Assembly (NCBI RefSeq): GCF_023635005.1
Contig: NZ_JAMLJM010000006.1
Span: 62,001-126,000 of the forward strand
DNA from: Flavobacterium luminosum
Lineage (GTDB): Bacteria > Bacteroidota > Bacteroidia > Flavobacteriales > Flavobacteriaceae
Reading direction: 5' to 3'
Length of the DNA stretch: 64,000 nucleotides
The position numbers were made by a program, and so were the translations under genes. Under the pieces are notes generated by a model. It had not been told where the DNA came from. It worked only from the letters and a program-made list of their open reading frames with translations, and did not search any database. Of this stretch, positions 51,623 to 61,611 are shown piece after piece; the stretch's first letter is position 1, and each line of letters begins with the position of its first letter.

Positions 51623-52877
51623 ATTCACTGAGAATATATTTGGTTGGTGCTACAAACTATTAAAAAAGCTTGATTTTAATGAGACTTTAGCGTCTTACTT
51701 AAGTCTTGCTGTTAATATTTTTATTCTAAGCGTATTGGCCTACATCATGTATGTAGTGTTTCGATTTGTTTTGGTAACACTGATGGCTGTTGTAGCGAAG
51801 AAATCACGAACCAAATTTGATGATTTGCTAGTTTCTAATGAAACGGCCAAATATATCTCTCACTTGATTCCACTTATATATATTTATAAGTCGGTTCCGA
51901 TTATTTTAGAAGACTTCACTTCTTGGGAAACTATCTTCGGAAGATTAGTCGCCGTATATATTGTTTTATTGGTTATTTGGATCATACAATCCATATTAAA
52001 AGCTTTTAGAGATCATTTAAAAAACAAGCCTGAATACAGCGATAAGCCTATCGATAGTTATGTGCAGGTTTTCATGATTTTGCTTTGGATATTGGGAGTC
52101 ACTACTATTGTTGCTAAAATTTTAGATGTTGGTACCGATACTTTAGTTAAAACTCTAGGGGCCGTTTCTGCTATAATCATCTTAATATTCAGAGATACTA
52201 TTTTAGGATTTGTAGCCAGTGTTCAAGTTTCTATTAACGATATGATTCGCATTGGAGATTGGATTACTATGGACAAGTTTGGTGCCGATGGTGATGTAAT
52301 AGAAATTAATTTAGCCACTGTAAAAGTTAGAAATTTTGATAACACGACAACTACAATTCCAACCTACAGTTTAATTTCTGATAGTTTTAGAAATTGGCGA
52401 GGAATGATTAATTCTAACGGAAGACGTATCAAAAGACATGTTTTAATAAAAGCCAATTCCATTCGATTTGTTCGCGAAGAAGAATTAGAAGATTTCAAAA
52501 AAATTCAACTGATCAGATCGTATATTGAAAAAAAGCAAGCTGATATCCGCAAACATAATGAATTGCATCAAGTTGATAAAACATTGTCTATTAATGGTAG
52601 AAACCTAACAAACTTTGGATTATTTCGAAAATATCTTACTCGATATTTAGAAAATTATCCGGGATTAAATAAGGATATGACTCTTTTGTGTCGTCATTTG
52701 CAACCTACCGCGCAAGGTATTCCTTTAGAAATTTATGCCTTTTCTAGCGATAAACGATTTGAAAATTATGAATATATCATGAGCGATATATTTGATCATG
52801 TTCTCGCTTCGGTGGTTTATTTCGATCTAGAAATTTTTGAAATGCCTTCGGGTAAAAACGCCATTAGTGAAGCTTAA
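51615..52877 (+). CDS. mechanosensitive ion channel, MscS family (YbdG-like)
   Basis: A 420-residue membrane protein that should open under moderate tension and regulate osmotic balance. Transmembrane helices occupy about 25-230, with the pore helix and β-domain around GAVSAIIILIFRDTILGFVA and RIGDWITM. The motif NFDNTTTTIPTYSLISDSFRN lies at about 240-260. The long C-terminal cytosolic region with KTLSINGRNLTNFGLFRKYL is typical of the YbdG/MscM-like branch rather than short MscS. Confidence 0.9.
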   Translation: MLKFTENIFGWCYKLLKKLDFNETLASYLSLAVNIFILSVLAYIMYVVFRFVLVTLMAVVAKKSRTKFDDLLVSNETAKYISHLIPLIYIYKSVPIILEDFTSWETIFGRLVAVYIVLLVIWIIQSILKAFRDHLKNKPEYSDKPIDSYVQVFMILLWILGVTTIVAKILDVGTDTLVKTLGAVSAIIILIFRDTILGFVASVQVSINDMIRIGDWITMDKFGADGDVIEINLATVKVRNFDNTTTTIPTYSLISDSFRNWRGMINSNGRRIKRHVLIKANSIRFVREEELEDFKKIQLIRSYIEKKQADIRKHNELHQVDKTLSINGRNLTNFGLFRKYLTRYLENYPGLNKDMTLLCRHLQPTAQGIPLEIYAFSSDKRFENYEYIMSDIFDHVLASVVYFDLEIFEMPSGKNAISEA

Positions 52878-52934
52878 TATCGATCATCTCGACTTTACCG
52901 TAATTTCCAATCAGGAGTTTGAAATAAAAATCAA

Positions 52935-52988
52935 CTACTGAAGATTATTTTTTTTAATATTTCAACTTAAGAAATTAATCTTCAGCAG
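52935..52988. repeat. inverted repeat at the 3' end of the thioesterase gene
   Basis: Arms CTACTGAAGATTA (52935-52947) and TAATCTTCAGCAG (52976-52988) pair with one mismatch over a 28-nt AT loop. The right arm overlaps the last codons and the stop codon of the thioesterase gene. A terminator role is possible but not typical. Confidence 0.4.
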
Positions 52989-53373
52989 TTTTGATACGGT
53001 TTCTAACATACTCCACCTCCGTTTTTCCATGAGGTAACGGTTTTCCTTCTTTGTCAAGATTAACCATCGTAATAGAATCGATAGTAATAATGGTTTCGCG
53101 AGTCATCATATTGCGAACTTCACATCGAAGGGTCAATGAAGAACTTCCGAATTTTACCACTTCTATCCCAATCTCAATAATGTCTCCTTGTTTGGCAGAA
53201 CTAATAAAATTAATTTCCGACATGTGCTTGGTAACCACTCTGGTATTTTCCAATTGCACGATAGAATACAAAGCCGCTTCTTCATCAATCCATGCTAATA
53301 ATCGACCTCCAAATAAGGAATGATTAGCATTTAAATCTTCTGGTTTTACCCATTTTCTGGTGTGGAATCTCAT
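52975..53373 (-). CDS. acyl-CoA thioesterase (hot-dog fold)
   Basis: A 132-residue hot-dog thioesterase of the YciA/BACH type, hydrolysing acyl-CoAs to free acids and CoA. The motif NANHSLFGGRLLAWIDEEAA (about 14-33) carries the catalytic Asn/Asp and the GG loop. The β-strand HMSEINFISSAKQGDIIEI follows. Substrate chain length is not predictable. Its ATG overlaps the NUDIX stop as ATGA, indicating translational coupling. Confidence 0.88.
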   Translation of the reverse strand: MRFHTRKWVKPEDLNANHSLFGGRLLAWIDEEAALYSIVQLENTRVVTKHMSEINFISSAKQGDIIEIGIEVVKFGSSSLTLRCEVRNMMTRETIITIDSITMVNLDKEGKPLPHGKTEVEYVRNRIKTAED

Positions 53374-53786
53374 ACGTTGAATTTTTTTAATGCTTCGTTA
53401 ATAATCTCTTTATGGTCAAAAGCCAATTCAGGTAATTCATCTAATGGAAACCATTTGGCTTCTTTAGCATCATCGGCTGCTATAGCCCTTGTTTCCTTAG
53501 TTACCTTACCAAAAAAAGCTACCGATACCGTATGAATTCTAGGATCTCTAAATGGTTTTCCGAAAGCTCCAATCTGATGAAGTTGATCAACTGTAATGGT
53601 TGTTTCTTCTAAAAGTTCACGTTTGGCAGCATCTTCCAAATCTTCGTTTTCATCTACAAAGCCACCGGGTAAAGCCCAACAATCTTTATAAGGATCTTTT
53701 AAGCGTTTAATTAATAAGAGTTCTTTTTCTACATTTGGTCGAACCAAGACAACATCGACTGTTACAAATATTTTTGAAGTATACAT
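53370..53786 (-). CDS. NUDIX hydrolase
   Basis: A 138-residue pyrophosphohydrolase acting on a nucleoside diphosphate linked to another moiety. The NUDIX box is GGFVDENEDLEDAAKRELLEE (about 41-61), with the metal-binding REx2EE. It has an upstream FVTVDVVLVRP strand and a WALPGG start to the loop. Close homologues include ADP-ribose pyrophosphatases and the NrtR-type regulators, but no winged-helix domain is attached, so it is an enzyme. It is coupled to the thioesterase gene. Confidence 0.88.
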   Translation of the reverse strand: MYTSKIFVTVDVVLVRPNVEKELLLIKRLKDPYKDCWALPGGFVDENEDLEDAAKRELLEETTITVDQLHQIGAFGKPFRDPRIHTVSVAFFGKVTKETRAIAADDAKEAKWFPLDELPELAFDHKEIINEALKKFNV

Positions 53787-53959
53787 AAACTATTTTTTCA
53801 ACACTAAATTACTAATAACTTTTGAAAGTATTTTCTTTATCTGTCATCATTTGTAGTAAATTTAGAATATTGTAATAGACCGTTTTTAAATTTAGAGAAA
53901 TCATAAAAATTAGGCTGTAAAATTATTATCCCAAAATCGGACTATTTTAAAATTATACT

Positions 53960-54352
53960 ATGGAATCACGTGATCGAAAAATTATAGCGTTACGAGGAGA
54001 AACACTAGGAACACTTACTCCTCAATCTTCTGCAGAAGAAATTTTTCAAAATCAGACTTTACGTCCTATTTTAAAGTTTCAAAATGATTTATTTATTCAG
54101 GTTTTTATTAATTATGCCGTAAAACAAAAGAACGTTTTTTTTGATTTGTCTCCTGAAAAAAAGTTAGTTTACATTGAAAATGTACTGCAAAAAGACATCA
54201 AATTAAGAAACTTATTAAAAGGGATGATTATTGCTTTTTTTACCTCTGAAGAATATTCAGTATATATAAAAAATTCATCAAACCTTAATAAGAGAATGAT
54301 GAATTTATTGATAGAACGTTTGAGAAGTCAAGTGCAAATGCTTGAAAAATAG
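53960..54352 (+). CDS. conserved hypothetical protein (Bacteroidota-type)
   Basis: A 130-residue soluble protein that I cannot assign. It begins RKIIALRGETLGTLTPQSSA and is followed by helices such as EEIFQNQTLRPILKFQNDLF and EKKLVYIENVLQKDIKLRNLL. The length and helix pattern resemble proteins sometimes labelled glyoxalase in Flavobacteriaceae, but I see no VOC metal-binding motif. The stop lies 1 nt before the convergent hisIE stop. Confidence 0.6.
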   Translation: MESRDRKIIALRGETLGTLTPQSSAEEIFQNQTLRPILKFQNDLFIQVFINYAVKQKNVFFDLSPEKKLVYIENVLQKDIKLRNLLKGMIIAFFTSEEYSVYIKNSSNLNKRMMNLLIERLRSQVQMLEK

Positions 54353-54952
54353 CTACTTTTCTCTTGATTTTAATAGTTTTACAACATCGTCTAATTGAAA
54401 CCCTTTGGCTTGCAATAAGATAAGATAGTGAAATAACAGATCGGCACTTTCATTCAAAAATAAGTCGGTATTGTTGTCTTTGGCTTCAATAACCATTTCA
54501 ACAGCCTCTTCCCCTACTTTCTGAGCAATTTTATTGATGCCTTTACTAAATAAACTTGAGACATAACTTTCTTGGTTGGCTACATTTTCTTTTCGATTTT
54601 GAATCGTTTTTTCCAATTTTGAAATAAATCCATATTCCTGATTATTAGCTTCTTGCCAGCAGGTATCTGAACCAGTATGACAAGTAGGTCCAACAGGTTT
54701 TACTTTTATTAGAAAAGTATCACTGTCACAATCAATTTGAATAGAGACCAACTCTAAGAAATGACCACTATCCTCACCTTTTGTCCATAGTCGTTTTTTA
54801 CTTCTGCTGTAAAAAGTTACTTTTTGAGACAGCTTTGTAATTTCTAACGCTTCTTCATTCATATAGCCAAGCATTAGAACATTTTTGGTTTCAACGTCTT
54901 GGATGATAGTTGGAATTAATCTATCGCTATATTTTGTAAAATCGGGTTTCAT
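54353..54952 (-). CDS. hisIE: bifunctional phosphoribosyl-AMP cyclohydrolase/phosphoribosyl-ATP diphosphatase
   Basis: Catalyses two early steps of histidine synthesis. The N-terminal HisI half (about 1-110) has MLGYMNEEAL, WTKGEDSGHFLEL, and the zinc/magnesium DCDSDTFL with PTCHTGSDTC. The C-terminal HisE half (about 110-199) has the QKVGEEAVEMVIEAKD motif. At 199 residues it is typical of the fused form. It is the last gene of the his operon. Confidence 0.95.
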   Translation of the reverse strand: MKPDFTKYSDRLIPTIIQDVETKNVLMLGYMNEEALEITKLSQKVTFYSRSKKRLWTKGEDSGHFLELVSIQIDCDSDTFLIKVKPVGPTCHTGSDTCWQEANNQEYGFISKLEKTIQNRKENVANQESYVSSLFSKGINKIAQKVGEEAVEMVIEAKDNNTDLFLNESADLLFHYLILLQAKGFQLDDVVKLLKSREK

Positions 54953-54970
54953 AATTTGTTATGGAATTAT

Positions 54971-55726
54971 TTATAACCTTACGGCAATTTCTTGTTGTTT
55001 TAAAAATTTTTTTAAGTTCGGAATTTCAATTTCTTGAAAATGAAAAACACTAGCAGCCAGAGCGGCATCGGCTTTTCCTAGAAGGAAAGCATCAGCAAAA
55101 TGTTGCATGTTTCCTGCTCCGCCAGAAGCGATAATCGGAATATTTAAATTATCTGACAATTCTGCCAAAGCTTCATTAGCAAATCCATTTTTGGTTCCGT
55201 CATTATTCATAGAGGTGAATAAAATTTCACCTGCCCCTAGTCTTTCTGCTTCTTTTGCCCAATCTAATAAATTTAAATGTGTTGGCACTTTTCCTCCCAT
55301 TAAATGAACTATCCATTGATTATCAATAATTTTAGCATCGATTGCTACTACCACACATTGAGAACCAAATTCCTTTGCCAATTGGCTAATTAACTCTGGA
55401 TTTTTGATGGCAGAAGAATTCACAGAAACTTTATCAGCACCGTGTTGAAGCAGTATTTTTACATCTTCTACACTAGAAATCCCGCCACCCACAGTAAAAG
55501 GGATATTGATTGCTTGAGCAACTTCTTTCACTAAATGATTTAAAGTTTTACGACGCTCTTCCGTAGCTGAAATATCTAAAAAAACCAATTCATCCGCGCC
55601 AGTTTCTGCATATTTAATAGCTAATTCGACAGGATTTCCAGCGTCTTTTAAATCGATGAAATTTACTCCTTTCACCGTTCGTCCGTTTTTGATGTCTAGA
55701 CAAGGTATAATTCGTTTGGTAAGCAT
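54971..55726 (-). CDS. hisF: imidazole glycerol phosphate synthase cyclase subunit HisF
   Basis: Uses ammonia from HisH to close the imidazole ring and release AICAR. The 251-residue TIM barrel has the two catalytic aspartates in [14 protein letters not shown] (Asp11) and VVAIDAK (about 130). The phosphate-binding loops TVGGGISS and IIASGGAGN are present. It lies 18 nt upstream of hisIE. Confidence 0.96.
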   Translation of the reverse strand: MLTKRIIPCLDIKNGRTVKGVNFIDLKDAGNPVELAIKYAETGADELVFLDISATEERRKTLNHLVKEVAQAINIPFTVGGGISSVEDVKILLQHGADKVSVNSSAIKNPELISQLAKEFGSQCVVVAIDAKIIDNQWIVHLMGGKVPTHLNLLDWAKEAERLGAGEILFTSMNNDGTKNGFANEALAELSDNLNIPIIASGGAGNMQHFADAFLLGKADAALAASVFHFQEIEIPNLKKFLKQQEIAVRL

Positions 55727-55731
55727 ATTTG

Positions 55732-56460
55732 TTAGTTGTTGTTTAAAATGAAAAACTCTAGTTGTTTTAATGTAATTTTTCCTTCGTAAATAGCTTTACC
55801 AATAATCGTTCCCTCGCAACCCAATTGGGCTAGTTTGGGTAAATCTTCATAAGTAGCAATTCCACCGGAAGCTATTAATTTGATTCCAGGGATGGTTTCT
55901 AAAATTTCACTATATAGCGCGAAACTTGGTCCTTGAAGCATTCCGTCTTTGGCAATATCTGTACAAATGACATATTCAATTCCCTTGTTTTTATAGTATT
56001 GAATAAATGGAATTAAATCTTCTTTGCTGTCTTCGAGCCAACCCGAAACGGCTATTTTTTTGTTTAAAGCATCGGCTCCTAGAATAATTTTTTCACTTTT
56101 GTATGTTGCTAACCAATTCAGAAACAACTCGGAATTCTTAACAGCAATACTTCCACCGGTAATTTGGTTAGCACCGCATTCAAAAGCTATTTTTAAATCT
56201 TCATCACTTTTTAATCCTCCGCCAAAATCAATCTTCAAAGTAGTTTTTGAAGCAATTTGTTCTAGGATTATATAGTTAATAATTCTGTTGGATTTGGCTC
56301 CATCTAAATCGACCAAATGCAAATAGGTTATCCCGTGATCTTCAAACTTTTTGGCAACTTCCAACGGATTTTCATTATAAATGACTTTCGTATCATAATC
56401 ACCTTTTGAGAGACGGACACACTTTCCGTCGATAATGTCTATGGCAGGTATAATTCTCAT
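55732..56460 (-). CDS. hisA: phosphoribosylformimino-5-aminoimidazole carboxamide ribotide isomerase HisA
   Basis: An Amadori-type isomerase, the fourth step of histidine synthesis. The 242-residue TIM barrel has Asp in [14 protein letters not shown] (about residue 8) and [13 protein letters not shown] (about 169). The phosphate loops DFGGGLKS and LIASGGIAT are seen. The hisH stop lies 1 nt before its ATG on the message and hisF begins 5 nt beyond its stop. Confidence 0.96.
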   Translation of the reverse strand: MRIIPAIDIIDGKCVRLSKGDYDTKVIYNENPLEVAKKFEDHGITYLHLVDLDGAKSNRIINYIILEQIASKTTLKIDFGGGLKSDEDLKIAFECGANQITGGSIAVKNSELFLNWLATYKSEKIILGADALNKKIAVSGWLEDSKEDLIPFIQYYKNKGIEYVICTDIAKDGMLQGPSFALYSEILETIPGIKLIASGGIATYEDLPKLAQLGCEGTIIGKAIYEGKITLKQLEFFILNNN

Positions 56461-56461
56461 C

Positions 56462-57043
56462 TTAAATTTTTAAAAAATTAGCTAAAATTTGAGAGCCGAC
56501 TTTACCACTTTTTTCAGGATGAAATTGTACCCCGTAAAAATTCTCTCGTTGTAATGCCGAAGCATATTCTACATCATAATTGGTTCTTGCAATAGTTTCA
56601 TTGCTCACCGACGCGTAATAACTGTGAACTAGGTACATATATTCATTTTCATTTATACCCTCAAACAATGGTGATTGAAGATTATAAATAGTATTCCATC
56701 CCACTTGAGGCACTTTGACTTGGTTCGAGAAACGTTTCACCACCACGTCAAAAATTCCTAGACCTTGTGTATTACCTTCTTCAGTGTGTAAGCACAGCAG
56801 TTGCATTCCTAAGCAAATTCCTAAAACCGGTTGCTTTAATGTAGGAATCAAGACATCAAGACCAGAATCTTTGAGCTTTTTCATAGCGCTTTCGGCTTCA
56901 CCCACACCTGGAAAAATAACTTTATCGGAATGTTTTATAACTTCCCTATCATTGGTTACAATTCCTGTAATTCCTAAACGCTCTAACGAAAACAAAACGC
57001 TTTGCACATTGCCTGCACCGTAATCTATAATAGCTACTTTCAT
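56462..57043 (-). CDS. hisH: imidazole glycerol phosphate synthase glutaminase subunit HisH
   Basis: A class I glutamine amidotransferase that supplies ammonia to HisF. The 193-residue protein has the nucleophile elbow [10 protein letters not shown] (Cys about 79) and the His-Glu pair VQFHPEKSG (about 173-178). The N-terminal [11 protein letters not shown] is typical. A 94-nt gap separates it from hisB upstream, the only long gap in the operon. Confidence 0.95.
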   Translation of the reverse strand: MKVAIIDYGAGNVQSVLFSLERLGITGIVTNDREVIKHSDKVIFPGVGEAESAMKKLKDSGLDVLIPTLKQPVLGICLGMQLLCLHTEEGNTQGLGIFDVVVKRFSNQVKVPQVGWNTIYNLQSPLFEGINENEYMYLVHSYYASVSNETIARTNYDVEYASALQRENFYGVQFHPEKSGKVGSQILANFLKI

Positions 57044-57137
57044 ATATGTAAAATATATTTTTTAGAGGTCATATATGTTATCATCTTTTTATTTATTAGT
57101 GTTTGCTTAGGCAAACTTATAGTTAGTGATGATTTCA
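57044..57137 (-). other. 94-nt gap in the his operon with a short hairpin
   Basis: Between hisB and hisH, where the other gaps are 1-18 nt or overlaps. It holds a perfect 6-bp hairpin GTTTGC/GCAAAC (57101-57106 and 57111-57116) with a 4-nt loop and no T run. No gene or promoter box is seen. Confidence 0.5.
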
Positions 57138-58274
57138 TTATAACATTCCTTTTGTTGATGGCAGAATCATTTTTTCTGTGTCTCTTTTAACGGCAACTTT
57201 GATAGCCTTGGCAAAAGCTTTAAAAATAGCTTCAATTTTATGATGCTCATTGACCCCTTCTGCTTTGATATTTAAATTTGCTTTCGCACCATCGGTGAAG
57301 GATTTGAAAAAATGTAAAAACATTTCTGTTGGCATTTTTCCTATCATTTCTCTTTTAAATTCAGCTTCCCAAACTAGCCAGTTTCTACCTCCAAAATCTA
57401 TGGCGACCTGAGCTAAACAATCATCCATGGGCAAACAAAACCCATAACGTTCTATTCCTAATTTGGAACCCAGAGCCATGCCAAACGCCTCACCCAACGC
57501 TATAGCTGTATCTTCAATCGTATGGTGCTCATCGACTTCAAGATCTCCTCGAACAGTAATGTCTAAGTCCATTTGTCCGTGTCTAGCAATTTGATCCAGC
57601 ATGTGATCAAAAAAAGCAATGCCTGTATCGATTTTACTTTTGCCACTGCCATCTAAATTCAACTGAATGGCAATATCAGTTTCATTTGTTTTTCTTACAA
57701 CAGAAGCAGTTCTGGATTTCAGTTTTAAGAACTCATAAATTGATTTCCAATCGTTTGTTTCTAGAGCAATTACAGAATTTAACTCTGCTTGCTCAACGGA
57801 AATTTCAGTTGTTCCCAATTGAGTATTATCGTTGATGAAAATAGCTTTTGAACCTAGATTTTTTGCCAATTCTACATCCGTTAAACGATCACCAATAACA
57901 AAAGAATTTTCTAAATCATATTCCTCTGAAAAATATTGAGTCAAAAGCCCAGTACGAGGTTTTCGCGTTGGAGCGTTGTCTGAAGGAAAACTTCGATCGA
58001 TGCAAATATTATCAAAGACAACACCTTCACTTTCAAGAGTTTGAAGAATAAAGTTTTGCACTGGCCAAAAAGTGTCTTCAGGAAAACTGCTAGTTCCTAA
58101 TCCGTCTTGATTGGTTACCATTACTAATTCGTAATCTAATTCTTGAGCGATTTTAGCCAAGTAAGAAATACATTTCGGATAAAAAATTAATTTGTTAAAA
58201 GCATCTATTTGTTGATCTTCAGGCTCTTTGATAATGGTTCCATCTCGATCGATGAATAATATTTTTTTTGACAT
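57138..58274 (-). CDS. hisB: bifunctional histidinol-phosphatase/imidazoleglycerol-phosphate dehydratase HisB
   Basis: Catalyses the sixth and eighth steps of histidine synthesis. The N-terminal HAD phosphatase (about 1-165) has FIDRDGTI and the late [14 protein letters not shown]. The C-terminal dehydratase (about 185-378) has [16 protein letters not shown] and two manganese motifs, [14 protein letters not shown] and [16 protein letters not shown]. The fused arrangement and 378-residue length are standard in Bacteroidota and enterobacteria. The start is 1 nt downstream of the hisC stop. Confidence 0.96.
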   Translation of the reverse strand: MSKKILFIDRDGTIIKEPEDQQIDAFNKLIFYPKCISYLAKIAQELDYELVMVTNQDGLGTSSFPEDTFWPVQNFILQTLESEGVVFDNICIDRSFPSDNAPTRKPRTGLLTQYFSEEYDLENSFVIGDRLTDVELAKNLGSKAIFINDNTQLGTTEISVEQAELNSVIALETNDWKSIYEFLKLKSRTASVVRKTNETDIAIQLNLDGSGKSKIDTGIAFFDHMLDQIARHGQMDLDITVRGDLEVDEHHTIEDTAIALGEAFGMALGSKLGIERYGFCLPMDDCLAQVAIDFGGRNWLVWEAEFKREMIGKMPTEMFLHFFKSFTDGAKANLNIKAEGVNEHHKIEAIFKAFAKAIKVAVKRDTEKMILPSTKGML

Positions 58275-58275
58275 T

Positions 58276-59310
58276 TTACAGCGACTTTAAAATGGTAATT
58301 AATTGAGTGTTTTCTTCGGGAGTTCCTATTGTGATACGCAAGCAATTAGTACATAAAACTTGTGACGTACGATTTCTAACTACTATTCCCTTTTCTAATA
58401 ATTGAAGATAGCGTTTGTTGGCATCATCTACTTTTATTAAAACAAAATTAGCATCCGTAGGATATACTTTTTCAACAAAATCTACCTCAAGTAATTGTTT
58501 AAGTAACTTAGCTTTCTCTTCTTTTAATAAATTAATTTTATCATCAATGGTAGTTTTCTTTTCTAATTGTTCTAATGCTGTTTTTTGTGTCAGTACATTG
58601 ATATTATAAGGCGGTTTAATTTTATTTAAAATTGAAATTATAGCTGGCGAAGCATATAAAATTCCAAGTCGTAAACCCGCCATCCCGAATGCTTTAGAAA
58701 AAGTTTGCGAAATAACTAAATTAGGATAGTCTGAAATTTCGGCCAACCAACTTTCTTTTTCTGAAAAATCAATATAGGCTTCATCCAAAAGCACTAAACC
58801 TTTGAAATTTTTCAATAAAGTAACTATACTCTCATCTGAAAAAGAATTTCCTGTGGGATTATTGGGCGAACACAAAAAGATAATCTTGGTATTCTCATCT
58901 ACCTTATTCAAAATGTCTATAACATTTGGCTCAAAATCAGGAGTTAATATTACTTCTCTGTTTTCTACAGCATTCAAATTAGCCAAAACACTATACATAC
59001 CGTAAGTTGGCGGAAGTGTAATAACATTGTCTTGATTGGGTTCACAAAAAGCTCTAAACAATAAATCTAGAATTTCATCGCTTCCATTTCCTAATAAAAT
59101 TTGATCTTCTGAAATTTTCTTAATTTTCGAAAGTACCTTTTTAACCGATTTTTGTTGTGGATCCGGATAACGATTGACACCATTTTCAAAGGGATTTTCA
59201 TTAGCATCCAAAAAAATCATAGATTCTTCAAAATCTTTGAACTCATCGCGTGCGGATGAATAAGGTTGCATTTGAGCTATATTTTTACGTACTAATTCAT
59301 TAATTTTCAT
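58276..59310 (-). CDS. hisC: histidinol-phosphate aminotransferase HisC
   Basis: A PLP-dependent class I/II aminotransferase, the seventh step of histidine synthesis. The 344-residue protein has [16 protein letters not shown] (about 76-91), [14 protein letters not shown], and the PLP lysine in [17 protein letters not shown] (about 205-221). I start at the ATG at 59310; a TTG two codons earlier extends the frame. The ATG lies inside the last codons of hisD (11-nt overlap), indicating coupling. Confidence 0.95.
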   Translation of the reverse strand: MKINELVRKNIAQMQPYSSARDEFKDFEESMIFLDANENPFENGVNRYPDPQQKSVKKVLSKIKKISEDQILLGNGSDEILDLLFRAFCEPNQDNVITLPPTYGMYSVLANLNAVENREVILTPDFEPNVIDILNKVDENTKIIFLCSPNNPTGNSFSDESIVTLLKNFKGLVLLDEAYIDFSEKESWLAEISDYPNLVISQTFSKAFGMAGLRLGILYASPAIISILNKIKPPYNINVLTQKTALEQLEKKTTIDDKINLLKEEKAKLLKQLLEVDFVEKVYPTDANFVLIKVDDANKRYLQLLEKGIVVRNRTSQVLCTNCLRITIGTPEENTQLITILKSL

Positions 59311-60592
59311 TGCCAAGTGATTTTAAACGTAATGTAACTGCATTTTTGTGAGCATCTAGACCTTCTGCATTGGCCATAATTTCTATCGTTTTTCCTATGT
59401 TTTGAATGCCTTTTGGTGAGATTTTTTGAAACGTGATGGATTTCATAAAACTTTGTAAGTTTACCCCATTATAATTTTTAGCATAACCATTGGTTGGTAA
59501 AGTATGATTGGTACCAGAAGCATAATCACCAGCACTTTCAGGAGTATAATTACCAATAAAAACAGAACCTGCGTTGTATATAGAATCTATGAAAAATTCT
59601 TCGTCTTGACTGCAAACAATGAAATGTTCTGGTGCATAAAGATTAATAAACTCTATGGCTTCATTAATGTCTTTAACTACGATTAGTTTAGAATTTTCAA
59701 TTGCCTGAGCTGCAATCGTTTTTCTTGGTAATGCTTCCAATTGTTTTTTTACTTCTTTCTGTATAGAGCTTTGTATTTTTTCTGATGTAGTTACTAAAAT
59801 TACCTGACTATCTGGACCGTGTTCGGCTTGACTTAATAAATCGGAAGCTACAAATTCTGCATTAGCAGTATTATCTGCAAAAACCAATAATTCACTCGGA
59901 CCAGCGGGCATATCTATAGCTACATTATATTGAGTAGCGACTTGTTTTGCTACGGTCACAAATTGGTTACCAGGTCCAAAAATTTTATAAACTTTATCAA
60001 TGGTCTCCGTACCAAAAGTCATTGCGGCAATCGCTTGTATCCCTCCTACTTTATATATTTTAGTAACGCCACATAAATTGGCAGCATATAAAATAGCAGG
60101 ATTAATATTTCCTTCCTTATCTGGCGGTGTACATAAAACAATCTCTTGACATCCTGCAATTTTAGCTGGAACAGCAAGCATTAAAACCGTTGAGAATAAT
60201 GGTGCTGAACCGCCCGGAATATATAAACCTACTTTTTGAATCGGCTTATTTTCAATCCAACAATTAACGCCTTCCATTGTTTCAATTTCTTGCTTTGATT
60301 TCTTTTGCATTGCATGAAATTGAGTAATATTTTCTTTTGCTATTGTGATGGCTTGTTTTAATTCTTCAGGTAACTGATTAACCGCTTTTTCAATTTCAGT
60401 AGCACTTACTTCTAGCTCCTCCAATTGAATTCCATCAAAAAAAGAAGTATATTTTTTTACTGCACTATTCCCTTTTTGTTGTACTTCTTTAAAAATTAGT
60501 TTTACGGTTTCTTCAATATCTGAATAGGATAAAGTGGGTCTTTCTGTCAAGGAATCCCATTGCTCTTTTCCTGGATAAAGTATTTTTTTCAT
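59300..60592 (-). CDS. hisD: histidinol dehydrogenase HisD
   Basis: A zinc-dependent enzyme that oxidises histidinol to histidine in two NAD-linked steps. The 430-residue protein has the glycine-rich GLYIPGGSAPLFSTVLML (about 118-135), AEHGPDSQVILVT (zinc ligands and substrate), and the conserved DYASGTNHTLPTNG with the catalytic His. It starts 12 nt after the hisG stop codon. Confidence 0.96.
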   Translation of the reverse strand: MKKILYPGKEQWDSLTERPTLSYSDIEETVKLIFKEVQQKGNSAVKKYTSFFDGIQLEELEVSATEIEKAVNQLPEELKQAITIAKENITQFHAMQKKSKQEIETMEGVNCWIENKPIQKVGLYIPGGSAPLFSTVLMLAVPAKIAGCQEIVLCTPPDKEGNINPAILYAANLCGVTKIYKVGGIQAIAAMTFGTETIDKVYKIFGPGNQFVTVAKQVATQYNVAIDMPAGPSELLVFADNTANAEFVASDLLSQAEHGPDSQVILVTTSEKIQSSIQKEVKKQLEALPRKTIAAQAIENSKLIVVKDINEAIEFINLYAPEHFIVCSQDEEFFIDSIYNAGSVFIGNYTPESAGDYASGTNHTLPTNGYAKNYNGVNLQSFMKSITFQKISPKGIQNIGKTIEIMANAEGLDAHKNAVTLRLKSLGNEN

Positions 60593-60604
60593 GAGGTAGT
60601 TGAT

Positions 60605-61462
60605 TTATAAAACGATTTTTTCAATTGGACATATTAAAATTCCTTCCGCGCCACTTGCTTTTAATTGATCGATGACATCCCAAAACTTCTCTTCATCGAT
60701 TACCGAATGAACACTACTCCAGCCTTCCTCTGCCAAAGGCATAACTGTTGGACTTTTTAAAACGGGGAGAATTTTACTAACCTCTGAAATTTTATCATTA
60801 GGCACATTCATTAAAATATATTTTGACTTTCGAGCTCTTAAAACGGATTGGATTCTGAATAATAATTTATTCAATAGAGAAGTTGCTTCTGTTGAAATTA
60901 ATGGCGACACCGCCAAAACAGCTTCACTTTTTAGTATTATCTCTACTTCTTTTAAGTTGTTTTTAAACAAGGTACTTCCGCTCGAAACGATATCGACAAT
61001 CGCATCAGAAAGGCCTATGTTTGGAGCAATTTCTACAGATCCAGATATTTGGTGAATATCAATAGAAATTCCTTTGGAGTTAAAATAATCGGTTACGGTT
61101 TTGGGATATGATGTAGCAATGCGTTTTCCTTCTAAATCATTCAGAGAAGTATAAGAAAAAGTTTTAGGTACCGCTACTGAAACCCTACATTTTGAAAAAC
61201 CTAATTTTTCTGCAACTTGAATTGTTTGACCTTTTTCAACAAGTAAATTATCTCCCACTATGGCAATGTCAACCACACCATCGATAAGATATTGCGGGAT
61301 GTCAGAATTTCTTAGAAAATAAACCTCTAATGGGAAATTACTTGCAGTAGCTTTTAACTGATCGTTACCGTTATTGATAGAAATACCACAGTCTTTTAGA
61401 ATTTGAATACTGTCTTCGTTTAGTCGACCTGATTTTTGAATGGCAATTTTTAAAATACTCAT
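60605..61462 (-). CDS. hisG: ATP phosphoribosyltransferase HisG, long form
   Basis: The committed step of histidine synthesis, feedback-inhibited by histidine. The 285-residue protein is the long HisG_L form with a C-terminal regulatory ACT-like domain, so it does not need HisZ. Motifs are IAIQKSGRLNEDS (about 6-18), DVAIVGDNLLVEKG-like VDIAIVGDNLL, and DIVSSGSTLFKNNL, the PRPP-binding loop. The C-terminal domain has LKSPTVMPLAEEGWSSVHSV. It is the first gene of the operon; the upstream leader region is described separately. Confidence 0.95.
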   Translation of the reverse strand: MSILKIAIQKSGRLNEDSIQILKDCGISINNGNDQLKATASNFPLEVYFLRNSDIPQYLIDGVVDIAIVGDNLLVEKGQTIQVAEKLGFSKCRVSVAVPKTFSYTSLNDLEGKRIATSYPKTVTDYFNSKGISIDIHQISGSVEIAPNIGLSDAIVDIVSSGSTLFKNNLKEVEIILKSEAVLAVSPLISTEATSLLNKLLFRIQSVLRARKSKYILMNVPNDKISEVSKILPVLKSPTVMPLAEEGWSSVHSVIDEEKFWDVIDQLKASGAEGILICPIEKIVL

Positions 61463-61507
61463 TTTTTATTTTAGATTTTATGAGTATATCAAAGGAATTA
61501 TGTAGTA

Positions 61508-61540
61508 ACAAAAAACCCGTTTGATATACTCAAACGGGTT
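61508..61540 (-). terminator. his attenuator terminator hairpin
   Basis: On the minus strand a perfect 10-bp stem AACCCGTTTG/CAAACGGGTT (61540-61531 and 61523-61514) closes a 7-nt loop and is followed by a T run. It lies between the leader peptide and hisG, about 46 nt before the hisG start, so it must be read through for expression. Confidence 0.85.
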
Positions 61541-61556
61541 AATAGTTTATATGATT

Positions 61557-61611
61557 TTACACAATATCATCACTACCTCGCTTGAGCGTGGAATAAATGA
61601 TGATGATGTAA
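61557..61611 (-). promoter_or_regulatory. possible His-codon stem of the attenuator
   Basis: On the minus strand TTACATCATCAT (61611-61600), which spans Leu6 and His7 to His9 of the leader peptide, can pair with GTGATGA (61573-61567) and TGTAA (61561-61557), leaving a 5-nt bulge. It is the expected 1:2 stem of a his attenuator. A candidate antiterminator contact with the terminator loop is TGATAT with ATATCA, only 6 bp. Confidence 0.5.

Noticed and set aside
52935..52988. Terminator for the MscS-like gene
   Set aside because: The T run lies inside the loop rather than after the stem, and the right arm overlaps coding sequence of the thioesterase gene, so it is listed only as an inverted repeat.
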